Part shown: positions 41,648-50,444 of the stretch, piece by piece
Position numbering within the stretch: the stretch's first letter is position 1
Layout: each line of letters opens with the position of its first letter
NCBI GenBank assembly: GCA_036646055.1
Contig: JAVXMY010000002.1
Coordinates: 62,001 to 126,000 of the forward strand
Length of the DNA stretch: 64,000 bases
Origin: JAVWMQ01 sp036646055
GTDB lineage: Bacteria; Bacillota; Clostridia; Peptostreptococcales; Anaerovoracaceae
Reading direction: 5' to 3'
Made by a program: the position numbers and the translations under genes
Notes under the pieces: model-generated
Seen by the model: the letters and a program-made list of their open reading frames with translations, nothing else
Told to the model about the DNA's origin: nothing
The model's database searches: none

Positions 41648-43318
41648 TTAGTCTACGTAGTACGCAACCTTTTGATATTCTTCCATTGTTGTTACACCTT
41701 CAAGAACCATTTTTCTTGCTTCTTCCTGTACAGAAATAAATTTGTGTCTATCTCTTAAGTATTTTTCAATTTCTTCAATAGGTTCTTCTGCTACTATCAT
41801 TCTTCTTATATCTTTGTTCATTGCAACTACTTCATGAATTGCAATTCTTCCTTTATATCCAGTTCCATTACACCTAGGGCAACCTACTGGCACCTTAATC
41901 TTGGCAGAGTCTACACCTAGGATTGAGCATTCTTTTTCCGATGCATCTATAATTTCACCACACTCTTTGCAGACTTTTCTAACTAACCTTTGGGCTACTA
42001 GACCAGATAATGCGTTTGCTACTAAATATGCTGGAACTCCCATGTCTTTTAATCTTACAATTGCAGATAGGGCGTTGTTGGTATGAAGTGTACTGAAAAC
42101 CACATGGCCTGTTATGGCTGCTCTAACACCTATTTCAGCTGTTTCACCGTCTCTAGTTTCACCTACCATAATTACATCTGGGTCTTGCCTCAAAAGAGAA
42201 CGAAGTCCTGCTTCAAAGCTAAGTCCACTTTGTTTATTTACTTGAATCTGGCTGATGCCTTTAATGTTTTTTTCTACTGGATCTTCAATAGTTTCAATAT
42301 TTATATCTTTTTTAGCCATTTCTTCAAGGACCATATAAAGAGTTGTTGTTTTACCTGACCCTGTAGGTCCTGTAATAAATACCATTCCATATGGGGCAGT
42401 TAAAATATTCTTAAACTTGGTGTAGTTTTCGTCGCTCATACCAAAGTGATTAGCTCTATCAATTGAAACGTCTTCCCTAATAAAACGAACTACTGCTTTT
42501 TCACCCATTACTGTTGGAACTACTGAAATTCTAGCATTGATTTTTGCCTCTTCAAGGTTTGTTGTAAAATGTCCATCCTGAGGAAGTCTACGCTCTGCAA
42601 TGTCCATATCTGCCATAATTTTAATTCTAGTTATTAATGGTAAATGAATGCTTTTGTCCAGTTTAGAAACTTCTTTAATTACTCCATCAACTCTCATACG
42701 AACTATTAGTTCTGATTCACCTGGCTCAATATGAATATCGCTGGCTTCCATGTTGTGTCCTAATACCAGTAATCTATTTAAGGCTTTTACAATTGGTGTT
42801 TCATCATTTACATCCTCAATAGTTTCAATTACTGCTTCAAGCCTTGAAGTAGCCGCCTTCTCTAGTTCATGCTGGGCTAATATTTCACTATAATTGTTTT
42901 TAATAGCATTTGCTATATTCTTTTTTGTATCTATTCCAATATGCAGTCTTGCCTGAGTAATTTGTCTAATATCTTCAATTGCATAAAAATTTAGAGGATC
43001 TGCTACTGCCACATAATAAAAATTTTCGTCCTCTTTGTATCCTACCATCTCATAATTTTTTGCAAGTTTTTCCGGAATCTTTGATAGTGCCTTCTTGTCT
43101 ATTGTTATATTGGATAAGTCAACAACAGAGATCCCCATTCTTTTGGCTAGGGCTTCATTGGCTTCTATTTCAGTTATATATCCATGTTCAACAAGAATTT
43201 CGCCTACACGTTTCCTAGGCCCTTTGTTATTTCTTTGCAATTCAAGAGCCTCATCTAACTGTTCTTTTGTTATATATCCGCCTTCTACTAAGACATCACC
43301 TATTCTGATTTTTTCCAT
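41648..43318 (-). CDS. pilB: Type IV pilus assembly ATPase with MshEN-type N-terminal domain
   Basis: The 556-residue ATPase has an N-terminal pair of motifs RIGDVLVEGGYITKEQLDEAL and RVGEILVEHGYITEIEA that match the MshEN c-di-GMP-binding consensus. The AAA+ core has Walker A ITGPTGSGKTTTLYM, Asp box EDPVE, Walker B PDVIMVGETRD and the tetracysteine zinc site CKECG/CPRCNGTGY. It powers pilus extension. The MshEN signature suggests direct control by c-di-GMP. Confidence 0.96.
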   Translation of the reverse strand: MEKIRIGDVLVEGGYITKEQLDEALELQRNNKGPRKRVGEILVEHGYITEIEANEALAKRMGISVVDLSNITIDKKALSKIPEKLAKNYEMVGYKEDENFYYVAVADPLNFYAIEDIRQITQARLHIGIDTKKNIANAIKNNYSEILAQHELEKAATSRLEAVIETIEDVNDETPIVKALNRLLVLGHNMEASDIHIEPGESELIVRMRVDGVIKEVSKLDKSIHLPLITRIKIMADMDIAERRLPQDGHFTTNLEEAKINARISVVPTVMGEKAVVRFIREDVSIDRANHFGMSDENYTKFKNILTAPYGMVFITGPTGSGKTTTLYMVLEEMAKKDINIETIEDPVEKNIKGISQIQVNKQSGLSFEAGLRSLLRQDPDVIMVGETRDGETAEIGVRAAITGHVVFSTLHTNNALSAIVRLKDMGVPAYLVANALSGLVAQRLVRKVCKECGEIIDASEKECSILGVDSAKIKVPVGCPRCNGTGYKGRIAIHEVVAMNKDIRRMIVAEEPIEEIEKYLRDRHKFISVQEEARKMVLEGVTTMEEYQKVAYYVD

Positions 43319-43351
43319 AACATTTTCTTCCTTCTGGTTGTTTAATCCATA

Positions 43352-44026
43352 TTAATCGTTTCTTTGATACATTTCTAATACAGCTGTGATTTCATACTCT
43401 CTATCATTAATAACTCCTGCTGTATTATCTAAGATTGCATCAGACGTTGGGTTTAACTCCTTTTTCTTAAAATCAAATGAAATAACCCTTATGCCTTTTT
43501 CTTTTTTGGCATTTGATAAGAACCTTGTAATTTGTTCAAATGAACCTTCGCCCCTAATTGCTATCTGAGTTGTTTTCACAACCTGTTCATTACTTGGAAC
43601 CAAAGCTTCAGTTTCATCTCCATCAGCCGGCTTTGTTTCTTCTTTAGCTTCCTCTGGTTCTTCCTGTGGATTAATAGAGTTTTCACCAGTTGGATCAATC
43701 TCTAAATCATAAGGAACCACTCCACTTTTTAATTCTGTTCCAGTAATGATTTTGTCTATTTCTTCGTTATCCAAAACACCATAGAAATACTTGTTCATCA
43801 TTTGAAGGGAAGAATCAAGTTCTGCTATTTCTCCCTCAATAAAACTTCTGTTCTCAATTAAAGCCCTCATCTGTTTTACTTTGGCATCCATTTGTGTATA
43901 TTCAGCTTTAATGTCTCCGTGTTTCTCCATAGTTGGCATTACAAGATAGACTACGCCTAGTATTACGACTGCTAGCCAAACCATTATATATATTAGAATT
44001 TTTTCTCTCTTAGATAATTTACTCAT
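43352..44026 (-). CDS. pilO: PilO-like inner-membrane pilus assembly protein
   Basis: A short cytoplasmic part and a single helix (EKILIYIMVWLAVVILGVVYLV) are followed by a coiled coil (about 40-85) and a ferredoxin-fold periplasmic-type domain with a long Glu/Pro insertion (EEPEEAKEETKPADGDE). This is the usual PilO layout of 224 residues. It sits directly downstream of pilN, matching PilMNO order. Confidence 0.8.
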   Translation of the reverse strand: MSKLSKREKILIYIMVWLAVVILGVVYLVMPTMEKHGDIKAEYTQMDAKVKQMRALIENRSFIEGEIAELDSSLQMMNKYFYGVLDNEEIDKIITGTELKSGVVPYDLEIDPTGENSINPQEEPEEAKEETKPADGDETEALVPSNEQVVKTTQIAIRGEGSFEQITRFLSNAKKEKGIRVISFDFKKKELNPTSDAILDNTAGVINDREYEITAVLEMYQRND

Positions 44027-44036
44027 TTTTCTTCCT

Positions 44037-44639
44037 TTATGAATTAAAGTGACATGTTATTGTGGCTTTGTACCAAACTCCGGTTTCTTCATCATTGCCA
44101 TTGTATCCCTTGTAATCAACCTTGTTAAAGACGGGAATTGTCTTTAGGCCATCAACAACTGAGGGTACAGACTGAACCGTTGGCGTTGACATTTCAATTA
44201 CCATAGTTCCAGCTTGGGCATCAAACATATACTTGTCATCAGTGGCACTGCCTAGTTGACTTTTTATCTCTTTCATTAAAGTTTCAGTAACTGTTGGCAC
44301 AATAGCCATTTGACTTCTTATTGTGTTTAGTTCTTGGAATGTGTTATTCCTAACATCCCTTTCATCTCTCAAAGATTTTACACTTTTGTATTCTTCAATA
44401 TTAGCTTGACTAGTGTAATATCCATTTAACTCATCAATCTTCTTGTTTAGAAGATAACTATCAATTTTGAAGTACCCAAAAGTACCAAGAACAAGAATTA
44501 TTGCAACACCTAATGGTATTAAGGTTTGCATTAACAATTTTTTCTTAGCTTCCTTCTCAGGATCATAGGTATAGACTTCATAAAAGTTTATGGTTTTAAA
44601 CTTATCTGCTTTACTTTTCAAGGTTACCTCACTCTCCAA
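44037..44639 (-). CDS. pilN: PilN-like inner-membrane pilus assembly protein
   Basis: The N-terminal cytoplasmic tail (TINFYEVYTYDPEKEAKKK), one helix (LIPLGVAIILVLGTFGYFKI), a coiled coil and a small ferredoxin-like domain (MVIEMSTPTVQSVPSVVDGL) fit PilN at 200 residues. It overlaps pilM by 11 bp, showing coupling. It would bind PilM through the tail. Confidence 0.83.
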   Translation of the reverse strand: MESEVTLKSKADKFKTINFYEVYTYDPEKEAKKKLLMQTLIPLGVAIILVLGTFGYFKIDSYLLNKKIDELNGYYTSQANIEEYKSVKSLRDERDVRNNTFQELNTIRSQMAIVPTVTETLMKEIKSQLGSATDDKYMFDAQAGTMVIEMSTPTVQSVPSVVDGLKTIPVFNKVDYKGYNGNDEETGVWYKATITCHFNS

Positions 44640-45534
44640 TTAAATTAGCGATTGTATAAACATAATCGTTAAAATCAATTCCATAATTATCTTCTACTTT
44701 TTGTCTGTCCAAAGCGTCTACTAAATTTAATGCAATATATCCACTTTCTCTAAGTAATTTAATATTTTCAGACTCATGCTCAAATCCAGTAATATAAATG
44801 GTCTTAATACTTTCTGCAACTCCGGATTCAACATTACCATGGGCAAACTGTAACAATCTAGAAATCATTTCCTTAATTTCATTTAACATTTCTACACTGC
44901 CTTTTTCCCCAAGCAATCTCTTCCTGTTTTGAGCAAAAAACTTACCATCAATATAAAGAGCCCCATCTAGTGTTGTTCCATCTAAATGTAATACGATAAA
45001 GTTTTCATCTTTTAATGCCTCTACGGTTCTAATTAATTTGGCCTGGCAAGTTAATCCTAAATCTATAGATCCAATACTAATACCGGCCTGATGGAATATA
45101 TCCACATACTGGGATATAACGTTTTTTTCTATAGAACAAAGAATAACCTTACAGCCTTCTTCCTTGCTATACTCTATAACCTGATAGTCATAAATTTGCT
45201 CCTTGCCGCCTTCATTTTGGTCAACAAACTCGTCTGCCATCCACTTTTGCATTTCTGCTTTCTTAAGCTTTGGAATATTTTTTACTTTAGTCAATGCAGG
45301 TGTTCCTGTAATAAGGATCCTTACATTTTCAACTTCAAAGCCTTCACCTTTGGCTTTATCTACTAATTGATTTAGTGCAAAACTAAAAGCTGTCTCATCA
45401 ATAATTATGCCATTCATTACAACTTCAGTTGCAAATTCAACAACCCATGCTCCATCAATTTCTAGATGATCTTTAACCAGTTCCCCGATTACAAGTCTCA
45501 TGGCTCCGTTTTCAACATTTATGGAAACTCCCAT
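44629..45534 (-). CDS. pilM: PilM-like actin-fold pilus assembly protein
   Basis: The 301-residue protein has an actin/FtsA-like fold, with a SHS2-like stretch and ATP-binding loops (IGSIDLGLTCQAKLI, NFIVLHLDGTTLDG, IKTIYITGFEHES). PilM binds the PilN tail and joins the ATPase to the inner-membrane complex. It follows pilC by 12 bp. Confidence 0.82.
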   Translation of the reverse strand: MGVSINVENGAMRLVIGELVKDHLEIDGAWVVEFATEVVMNGIIIDETAFSFALNQLVDKAKGEGFEVENVRILITGTPALTKVKNIPKLKKAEMQKWMADEFVDQNEGGKEQIYDYQVIEYSKEEGCKVILCSIEKNVISQYVDIFHQAGISIGSIDLGLTCQAKLIRTVEALKDENFIVLHLDGTTLDGALYIDGKFFAQNRKRLLGEKGSVEMLNEIKEMISRLLQFAHGNVESGVAESIKTIYITGFEHESENIKLLRESGYIALNLVDALDRQKVEDNYGIDFNDYVYTIANLIGE

Positions 45535-45546
45535 ATTTATCCTCCG

Positions 45547-46749
45547 TTACATTCCGCCCATTCCGCTTACACTATTGTACATAGTTGGTAGTGGAAGCAG
45601 TACGGATATCATAATTGTACCTATTATTATTGCCATTAAAATTATCATTGCCGGTTCAACCATTGCAGTTAATTTGCCAAGTGCCACTTCGGCATCAAAA
45701 TCAAATACTTCTGCAACATTTGTTAACATAGAATCAAGTTTACCTGTTTCTTCACCTATTACAATATTAGAAACAAGCCTTTTATCGAATCCTTCTATGG
45801 AATTAATAGCAGTAGAAAGGTTTTCCCCATTTCGAACCATTGCAATCATATCATCAAATTGAGATTCAATATATAAATTCCCAATTGTCTTTTGAGTGTT
45901 TTGCAATGAATTTATCATTGAAATACCACTGGTGTAACAAGAACTTAAAGTTCTTGCAAATCTGGCAGTATAAATTATCTTAACAAGCTTACCAACAACG
46001 GGTAATTTCAATTTTGTTTTGTCTAAATAAAGCTTTATCCTTGGTACTGTTTTTAATGACTTAATTCCAACAATAATCAAAAGCATCCCGATTATTAAAA
46101 TAAGCCAGTTTTCAGAAACAAATTGACTTATTCCTAACATAACTTGAGTAATTGCAGGTAGTGGTGTATCTAAATCCTTGAACATTTCAAAGAACTTAGG
46201 TAGTACTAATGTAAACACGCCTAAAACAACTAAAACTGTTACTATGGCCAAAATTATTGGGTAAATCATAGCTCCTTTAATTTTTTGCTTAAGCTTGTAG
46301 TTTTTTTCGTAGTACTTAGCCATTGCCAATAAGGTTTCTTCCATTCCTCCGCTAGCTTCACTAGCCTTAAGCATGTTTATAAGCAGTAGGGGAAAAACTC
46401 CGTTACTCATTGCCATTGCTTCCGATAACATATTACCGGCCTGCAAATCTTGGTATAGTCTGACATAAACATCTTTGATTCTCTTGTCTATATCTCTTTG
46501 TACCATTACATTTAAAGCTTTAATCAGCGGTACTCCAGTGCCAAGTAGCATTCCAAGATCTCTACAAAATTCTATTAAACGTTTATCGTTAAAAGCCTTT
46601 TGTTTCAAGGGTTCTTCTTCTTTAACCTCTACTAGAAACAATTTTTCCTCTTCAAGCTTAGACCTTAATTCCCCTTGACTTGAAGCGGACTTAACGCCTT
46701 TAACATATTTCCCGTTTAATTGTGCAGCTTTATATTTATAATCCGGCAC
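45547..46749 (-). CDS. pilC: Type IV pilus platform protein
   Basis: The 400-residue protein has two T2SSF domains (about 60-185 and 265-385) with three membrane helices, conserved SEAMAMSNGVFPLLL, GMEETLLAMAKYYE and NIVIGEETGKLDSML. It is the inner-membrane platform for PilB and PilT. I start at the GTG at 46749 (PDYKYKAAQLNGKYVKG, GGAGG 7 bp upstream). A longer frame to 46977 only shadows pilD and is rejected. Confidence 0.92.
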   Translation of the reverse strand: MPDYKYKAAQLNGKYVKGVKSASSQGELRSKLEEEKLFLVEVKEEEPLKQKAFNDKRLIEFCRDLGMLLGTGVPLIKALNVMVQRDIDKRIKDVYVRLYQDLQAGNMLSEAMAMSNGVFPLLLINMLKASEASGGMEETLLAMAKYYEKNYKLKQKIKGAMIYPIILAIVTVLVVLGVFTLVLPKFFEMFKDLDTPLPAITQVMLGISQFVSENWLILIIGMLLIIVGIKSLKTVPRIKLYLDKTKLKLPVVGKLVKIIYTARFARTLSSCYTSGISMINSLQNTQKTIGNLYIESQFDDMIAMVRNGENLSTAINSIEGFDKRLVSNIVIGEETGKLDSMLTNVAEVFDFDAEVALGKLTAMVEPAMIILMAIIIGTIMISVLLPLPTMYNSVSGMGGM

Positions 46750-46763
46750 ATTTACCTCCCTAG

Positions 46764-47543
46764 CTATATTCCAAATAGCCCTAAATACCAACTTACTATT
46801 TCTGTTCCAAAGAATATACTTACAATCATCCCAACACTTAAAAATGGTCCAAATGCAAAATGTTCTTTTAGTTCTTTTCTTTTTGAAAGGAGTAAATATA
46901 CTCCAAATATTCCACCAAGTATAATTCCTACAAAGCTTCCAAGTAAAACTCCCCTTGCCCCAAGCAAAACTCCACATGCAGCAACAAGTTTAATATCTCC
47001 TCCACCAAATGCTCCATCAATTAACATAGTCAATAGTAGCATTGGGACTGATATAATAAAAAATCCCATTATCATAGACCAAATACTAATATCCGAATCC
47101 ACAAAATTAAGTATAATTCCAAGAATAAAAATAGCTAAATTACAGCCATCAGGAATTTCCTGAAAATCTATATCTATAAAAGTTATTACTATTAAAAGTC
47201 CAATTACCAAAAATATTAGTAAAGCCTTAATTGTTAGCCCAAAGGCAGCCACACTTCCTATTGCACCTATGCCACTTAAAAATTCAATTAAAGGATATCT
47301 TATGGAAATTTTCTCATTACAATATCTACATTTGCCCTTTAAAAAAAGAAACGATAAAATCGGCATTAAATCTAATGCCTTTAATTGATTCTCACACCTG
47401 GGGCAAAAAGATCTGCCTTTTACAAAATCCAGTTTCCTTGGGATTCTATATATTAAAACGTTCAAAAAACTCCCAATGGTAATACCTAGCAAGAATACTA
47501 TTAGAAATATGATTCCATATGCAAGATAAGTCACTATATCCAC
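46764..47543 (-). CDS. pilD: Prepilin peptidase / N-methyltransferase
   Basis: The 259-residue membrane protease has the zinc-cysteine set CPRCENQLKALD...CRYCNEKISIRYPLIE and two catalytic aspartates in FIDIDFQEIPDG and GAFGGGDIK. It cuts the leader of the five prepilins and methylates the new N-terminus. It is first in the assembly operon. The GTG at 47543 is very close to its ribosome site (AGGAA); an alternative GTG at 47534 is plausible. Confidence 0.95.
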   Translation of the reverse strand: MDIVTYLAYGIIFLIVFLLGITIGSFLNVLIYRIPRKLDFVKGRSFCPRCENQLKALDLMPILSFLFLKGKCRYCNEKISIRYPLIEFLSGIGAIGSVAAFGLTIKALLIFLVIGLLIVITFIDIDFQEIPDGCNLAIFILGIILNFVDSDISIWSMIMGFFIISVPMLLLTMLIDGAFGGGDIKLVAACGVLLGARGVLLGSFVGIILGGIFGVYLLLSKRKELKEHFAFGPFLSVGMIVSIFFGTEIVSWYLGLFGI

Positions 47544-47571
47544 TTCCTATTTTATTAATACATTTGTACTC

Positions 47572-47600
47572 ATTATAACAGTATTTTATTCAATTTACAA
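47572..47600 (-). promoter_or_regulatory. Predicted promoter of the pilD-C-M-N-O-B-T operon
   Basis: TTGTAA (47600-47595) and TATAAT (47577-47572) with 17 bp between on the minus strand, between the pilA terminator and pilD. It separates assembly-operon transcription from the major pilin. Confidence 0.65.
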
Positions 47601-47637
47601 GGAAATGTATCCAGTATATAGGAATGGATTATGGCAA

Positions 47638-47665
47638 AAAAAGATGACCACTTGGGTCATCTTTT
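47638..47665 (-). terminator. Rho-independent terminator of pilA
   Basis: AAAAGATGACC (47638-47648) pairs with GGTCATCTTTT (47655-47665), followed by T residues. It lies 5 bp beyond the pilA stop. Confidence 0.88.
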
Positions 47666-47669
47666 GATT

Positions 47670-48071
47670 CTATTTAGTTTTTGCAGGGTCGCCTAATTTA
47701 CCTTCTTTACATTCAATTTTATAATCTCCACTTGTGTAAGTGAACGCCTTAACTTTACCACCATCAACTGTAGGATCAGTCAAAGTCTTACCTGTTAGTT
47801 CTGCCAATTCTAAAACCTTTGCATTGTTGACTGTTGCTGCCGTTTTATTCTTAACGTACTCTTCTGATGCAATTGTCTGTGCTGCAAGTAATACTGATCT
47901 TCCTTCTGCTACAATTGCTTTTTCCTCAGCCTTGTTAATATATCCTATCATTGATGGAATTAGAATTGCCGCTAGAATTGCTAAAATTACTAATACTACG
48001 ATAACTTCTACTAATGTGAACCCCTTTTTATTTTTTAGGTTTGCTTTTTTCTTTTGAATTAAATTATACAT
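47670..48071 (-). CDS. pilA: Type IV major pilin
   Basis: The 133-residue prepilin has KNKKG followed by FTLVEVIVVLVILAILAAILIPSM, with canonical Phe+1 and Glu+5, and a small C-terminal domain rich in Lys, Thr and Ala with one cysteine. It sits first in the locus with its own terminator, as expected of a highly expressed fibre subunit. The ATG follows GGAGGAAAAGAC. Confidence 0.92.
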   Translation of the reverse strand: MYNLIQKKKANLKNKKGFTLVEVIVVLVILAILAAILIPSMIGYINKAEEKAIVAEGRSVLLAAQTIASEEYVKNKTAATVNNAKVLELAELTGKTLTDPTVDGGKVKAFTYTSGDYKIECKEGKLGDPAKTK

Positions 48072-48191
48072 GTCTTTTCCTCCATTTGTAATACTTATTA
48101 CTTAATATTCGTTTATAATATAATATACCATATTATAGCATAAATCAACAATTTTATTCCTTATTTGATTTATCTTAAACATTAAATTAAG

Positions 48192-48356
48192 TTAGTCCCA
48201 CTCTATAGCACCAAAAGTACAGGCACTAATACATAGGCGGCAACCTACGCATTTGTCTGTTATTTTAGCTACTCCACCTTCTATTACTATTGCACCTACT
48301 TTGCAGTATCTCTGGCACATTTTGCAGCCACGACATAATTCAGCTTTTACTCTCAT
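48192..48356 (-). CDS. Small 4Fe-4S ferredoxin, 54 aa
   Basis: The 54 codons from ATG 48356 read with two CxxC-type clusters: CRGCKMCQRYC and CVGCRLCISAC, which fit a 2[4Fe-4S] ferredoxin-like fold (the first cluster has the CxxCxxxC spacing). A GGAT-type ribosome site lies a few bases upstream. Such small iron-sulfur proteins carry electrons in anaerobic metabolism or occur in corrinoid and oxidoreductase operons. It is monocistronic here between pilA and pepT. Confidence 0.82.
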   Translation of the reverse strand: MRVKAELCRGCKMCQRYCKVGAIVIEGGVAKITDKCVGCRLCISACTFGAIEWD

Positions 48357-48411
48357 ATTATTATCCTCTCTAATAAAATTCTAGGCAGTATCCACTTCCT
48401 GGCTAAAGCCT

Positions 48412-49632
48412 TTATTTACTTCCTACTAGTTTAGCAATTTCAACTACAATATTGCTGGCTTTTTCCATTGCCTGTACTGAAACATATTCAGCTACACTAT
48501 GGAAGTTGTTTCCTCCAACGAAGATATTAGGGCATGGCAACCCTCTAAATGAAAGCTTAGATCCATCAGTACCACCACGAATAGGTTTAACATCAAATGG
48601 AACGTCACAGTTTCGGTATGCTTCTTCTGCGTAAGCGATAATATCCTTCTTATCCTCTAACACTTCTCTCATATTTGAATATTCGTCTGTAATTACAAGT
48701 TCAATTACACCAGCCCCATATTTAGCGTTAACCTGATCTGCAATTTGCTTAAATCTAATTTTTTTGTCTTCTAGATTGTCCTTGTAGAAATCTCTAATAA
48801 TATATATCATTTCCATATGATCAACTTCGCCACTCATTTCACATAAGTGGAAGAAGCCTTCATAACCTTCTGTATGCTCTGGTCTTTCTAAAGCTGGCAT
48901 CATAGTTGCAAGTTCTGATGCAACATCGCAAGCATTTATCATTTTGTTCTTAGCGTTTCCTGGATGAACGTTATGTCCATTAACAATAACCTTAACCTCA
49001 GCTGCTGTAAATGTTTCATAGTTGAATTCACCTAAGGTTTCTCCATCTAATGTATATGCGAAATCAGCCCCGAAGGCTTCAACATTAAACACACCGCCAC
49101 CAACACCGATTTCTTCATCTGGTGTAAAAGCAATGCAAATATCTCCATGTTTGATTTCCGGGTTCTTCATAATAACTTCAACTGCAGACATAATAGCTGC
49201 AATACCAGCTTTGTCATCTCCACCTAGAAGGGTTGTGCCATCTGATGTAACAATATCGTGGCCAACATATAAATGTAAGTCTGAAGTGTTGGCTGGAGAA
49301 ATCTTAAGACCTTCCTTAATTACAATTTCACCACCATCATAGTTCTTATGAACAATAGGTTTAATGTTTTTGCCTGAAGCATCTGGTGCAGTATCTAAAT
49401 GAGAAATGAAACCAACTGTTGGAACCTTCTTGTCTATATTTGATGGAATCTTAGCCATAACAAATGACTTGTCATCAACAATTACATCCTTAACTCCTAA
49501 AGCCTCAAGTTCCCCCTTCAGAACCTTGGCAAACTCTCTCTGAGTTTCTGTACTTGGTACTACCTCAGCACTACTATCAGAAGTAGTTTCAATCTGTACA
49601 TATTTTTTTAAATTTTCTAAAACAGTTGCCAT
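48412..49632 (-). CDS. pepT: Peptidase T (tripeptide aminopeptidase)
   Basis: The 406-residue M20B metallopeptidase has the zinc/catalytic residues in GFISHLDTAPDASG, LLGGDDKAGIAA, TPDEEIGVGG, HPGNAKNKMI and a C-terminal GTDGSKLSFRG. It removes N-terminal residues from tripeptides. I start at the ATG at 49632 (GGAGGAAATAAT upstream), not the in-frame start at 49695. Confidence 0.95.
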   Translation of the reverse strand: MATVLENLKKYVQIETTSDSSAEVVPSTETQREFAKVLKGELEALGVKDVIVDDKSFVMAKIPSNIDKKVPTVGFISHLDTAPDASGKNIKPIVHKNYDGGEIVIKEGLKISPANTSDLHLYVGHDIVTSDGTTLLGGDDKAGIAAIMSAVEVIMKNPEIKHGDICIAFTPDEEIGVGGGVFNVEAFGADFAYTLDGETLGEFNYETFTAAEVKVIVNGHNVHPGNAKNKMINACDVASELATMMPALERPEHTEGYEGFFHLCEMSGEVDHMEMIYIIRDFYKDNLEDKKIRFKQIADQVNAKYGAGVIELVITDEYSNMREVLEDKKDIIAYAEEAYRNCDVPFDVKPIRGGTDGSKLSFRGLPCPNIFVGGNNFHSVAEYVSVQAMEKASNIVVEIAKLVGSK

Positions 49633-49753
49633 ATTATTTCCTCCATATTCTACAAATAATAATTTATTTTTTATCTTTATTTTGTTGCATAGCATAACCT
49701 ATCCAATTACTCAAGTTATTATAACATACTTCCAAAGAATTTCTCCATAAAAA

Positions 49754-49776
49754 AATCTACCTTAGCAAGGTAGATT
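49754..49776 (-). terminator. Terminator after the first NlpC/P60 gene
   Basis: AATCTACCTT (49754-49763) and AAGGTAGATT (49767-49776) around a 3-base loop, followed by Ts on the minus strand. It ends the gene stopping at 49805. Confidence 0.85.
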
Positions 49777-49804
49777 CAAATTCTATCATATTAATACTCT
49801 TTAA

Positions 49805-50266
49805 TTAAATAACTCTTCTAACTGTTAAAATACTTGTGTATGTTGCTGGTCCCACGCAAATGCCTTTGCCAGGTCTTGCTGCATGTACAATCTTACCATT
49901 ACCTGCATAAATTGCAACATGTCCACTATAACAAACTATATCTCCAGGACGAGCCTGGCTGTAAGAAACACTTCTACCTACTGATCTATATGCATAAGAA
50001 GATCTTGGTAGGTCTTCACCATATTTCTTATAAACCAACTTAACAAATCCTGAACAATCAGTTCCATTTGTTAAACTGTTTCCCCCATAAACATATGGGT
50101 TTCCAACAAATTTCTTAGCGTACGATACAACCTGAGTTCCTTTAACTCTAGCTGCTTCTGCTTCCATTCCGCCTTCTGTTGTAATAAATACAGTTGAAAC
50201 CATAAGGACGATTGCTAATATTATTGTAATAACTCTGCTTCTATTATTAACATTTGTAATGTACAT
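49805..50266 (-). CDS. Secreted NlpC/P60 hydrolase, short form
   Basis: The 153-residue protein has a signal peptide (about 1-35) followed at once by an NlpC/P60 domain with catalytic Cys in GTDCSGFVKLVY, His in SGHVAIYAGNG, and the third residue in KIVHAARPGKG. It cleaves bonds in stem peptides of peptidoglycan. Its catalytic domain is nearly identical to that of the adjacent 313-aa gene, so the two arose by tandem duplication. There is no binding domain, so it may be regulated by localisation. Confidence 0.9.
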   Translation of the reverse strand: MYITNVNNRSRVITIILAIVLMVSTVFITTEGGMEAEAARVKGTQVVSYAKKFVGNPYVYGGNSLTNGTDCSGFVKLVYKKYGEDLPRSSYAYRSVGRSVSYSQARPGDIVCYSGHVAIYAGNGKIVHAARPGKGICVGPATYTSILTVRRVI

Positions 50267-50378
50267 ATATGAAATACCTCTAACATTTCTTTTTCTAACT
50301 CTAAATATAGATTACAATAAAGTCACACTTCAATCAATTTATATGAAGTATCTTCACATAAATTTCACATAAGTACAC

Positions 50379-50413
50379 AAAAAGAACTAGCCTTTTTAGA
50401 ACCAGTTCTTTTT
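50379..50413 (-). terminator. Terminator after the G5-NlpC gene
   Basis: AAAAAGAACT (50379-50388) pairs with AGTTCTTTTT (50404-50413) around a 15-base loop with a T run on the minus strand. Confidence 0.75.
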
Positions 50414-50444
50414 GCATCTATTAGTCAATATGTTTTTTATAACC

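Noticed and set aside
46750..46977. Extended pilC frame
   Set aside because: It overlaps pilD coding sequence and reads like out-of-frame sequence; the GTG at 46749 with GGAGG gives a normal PilC length.
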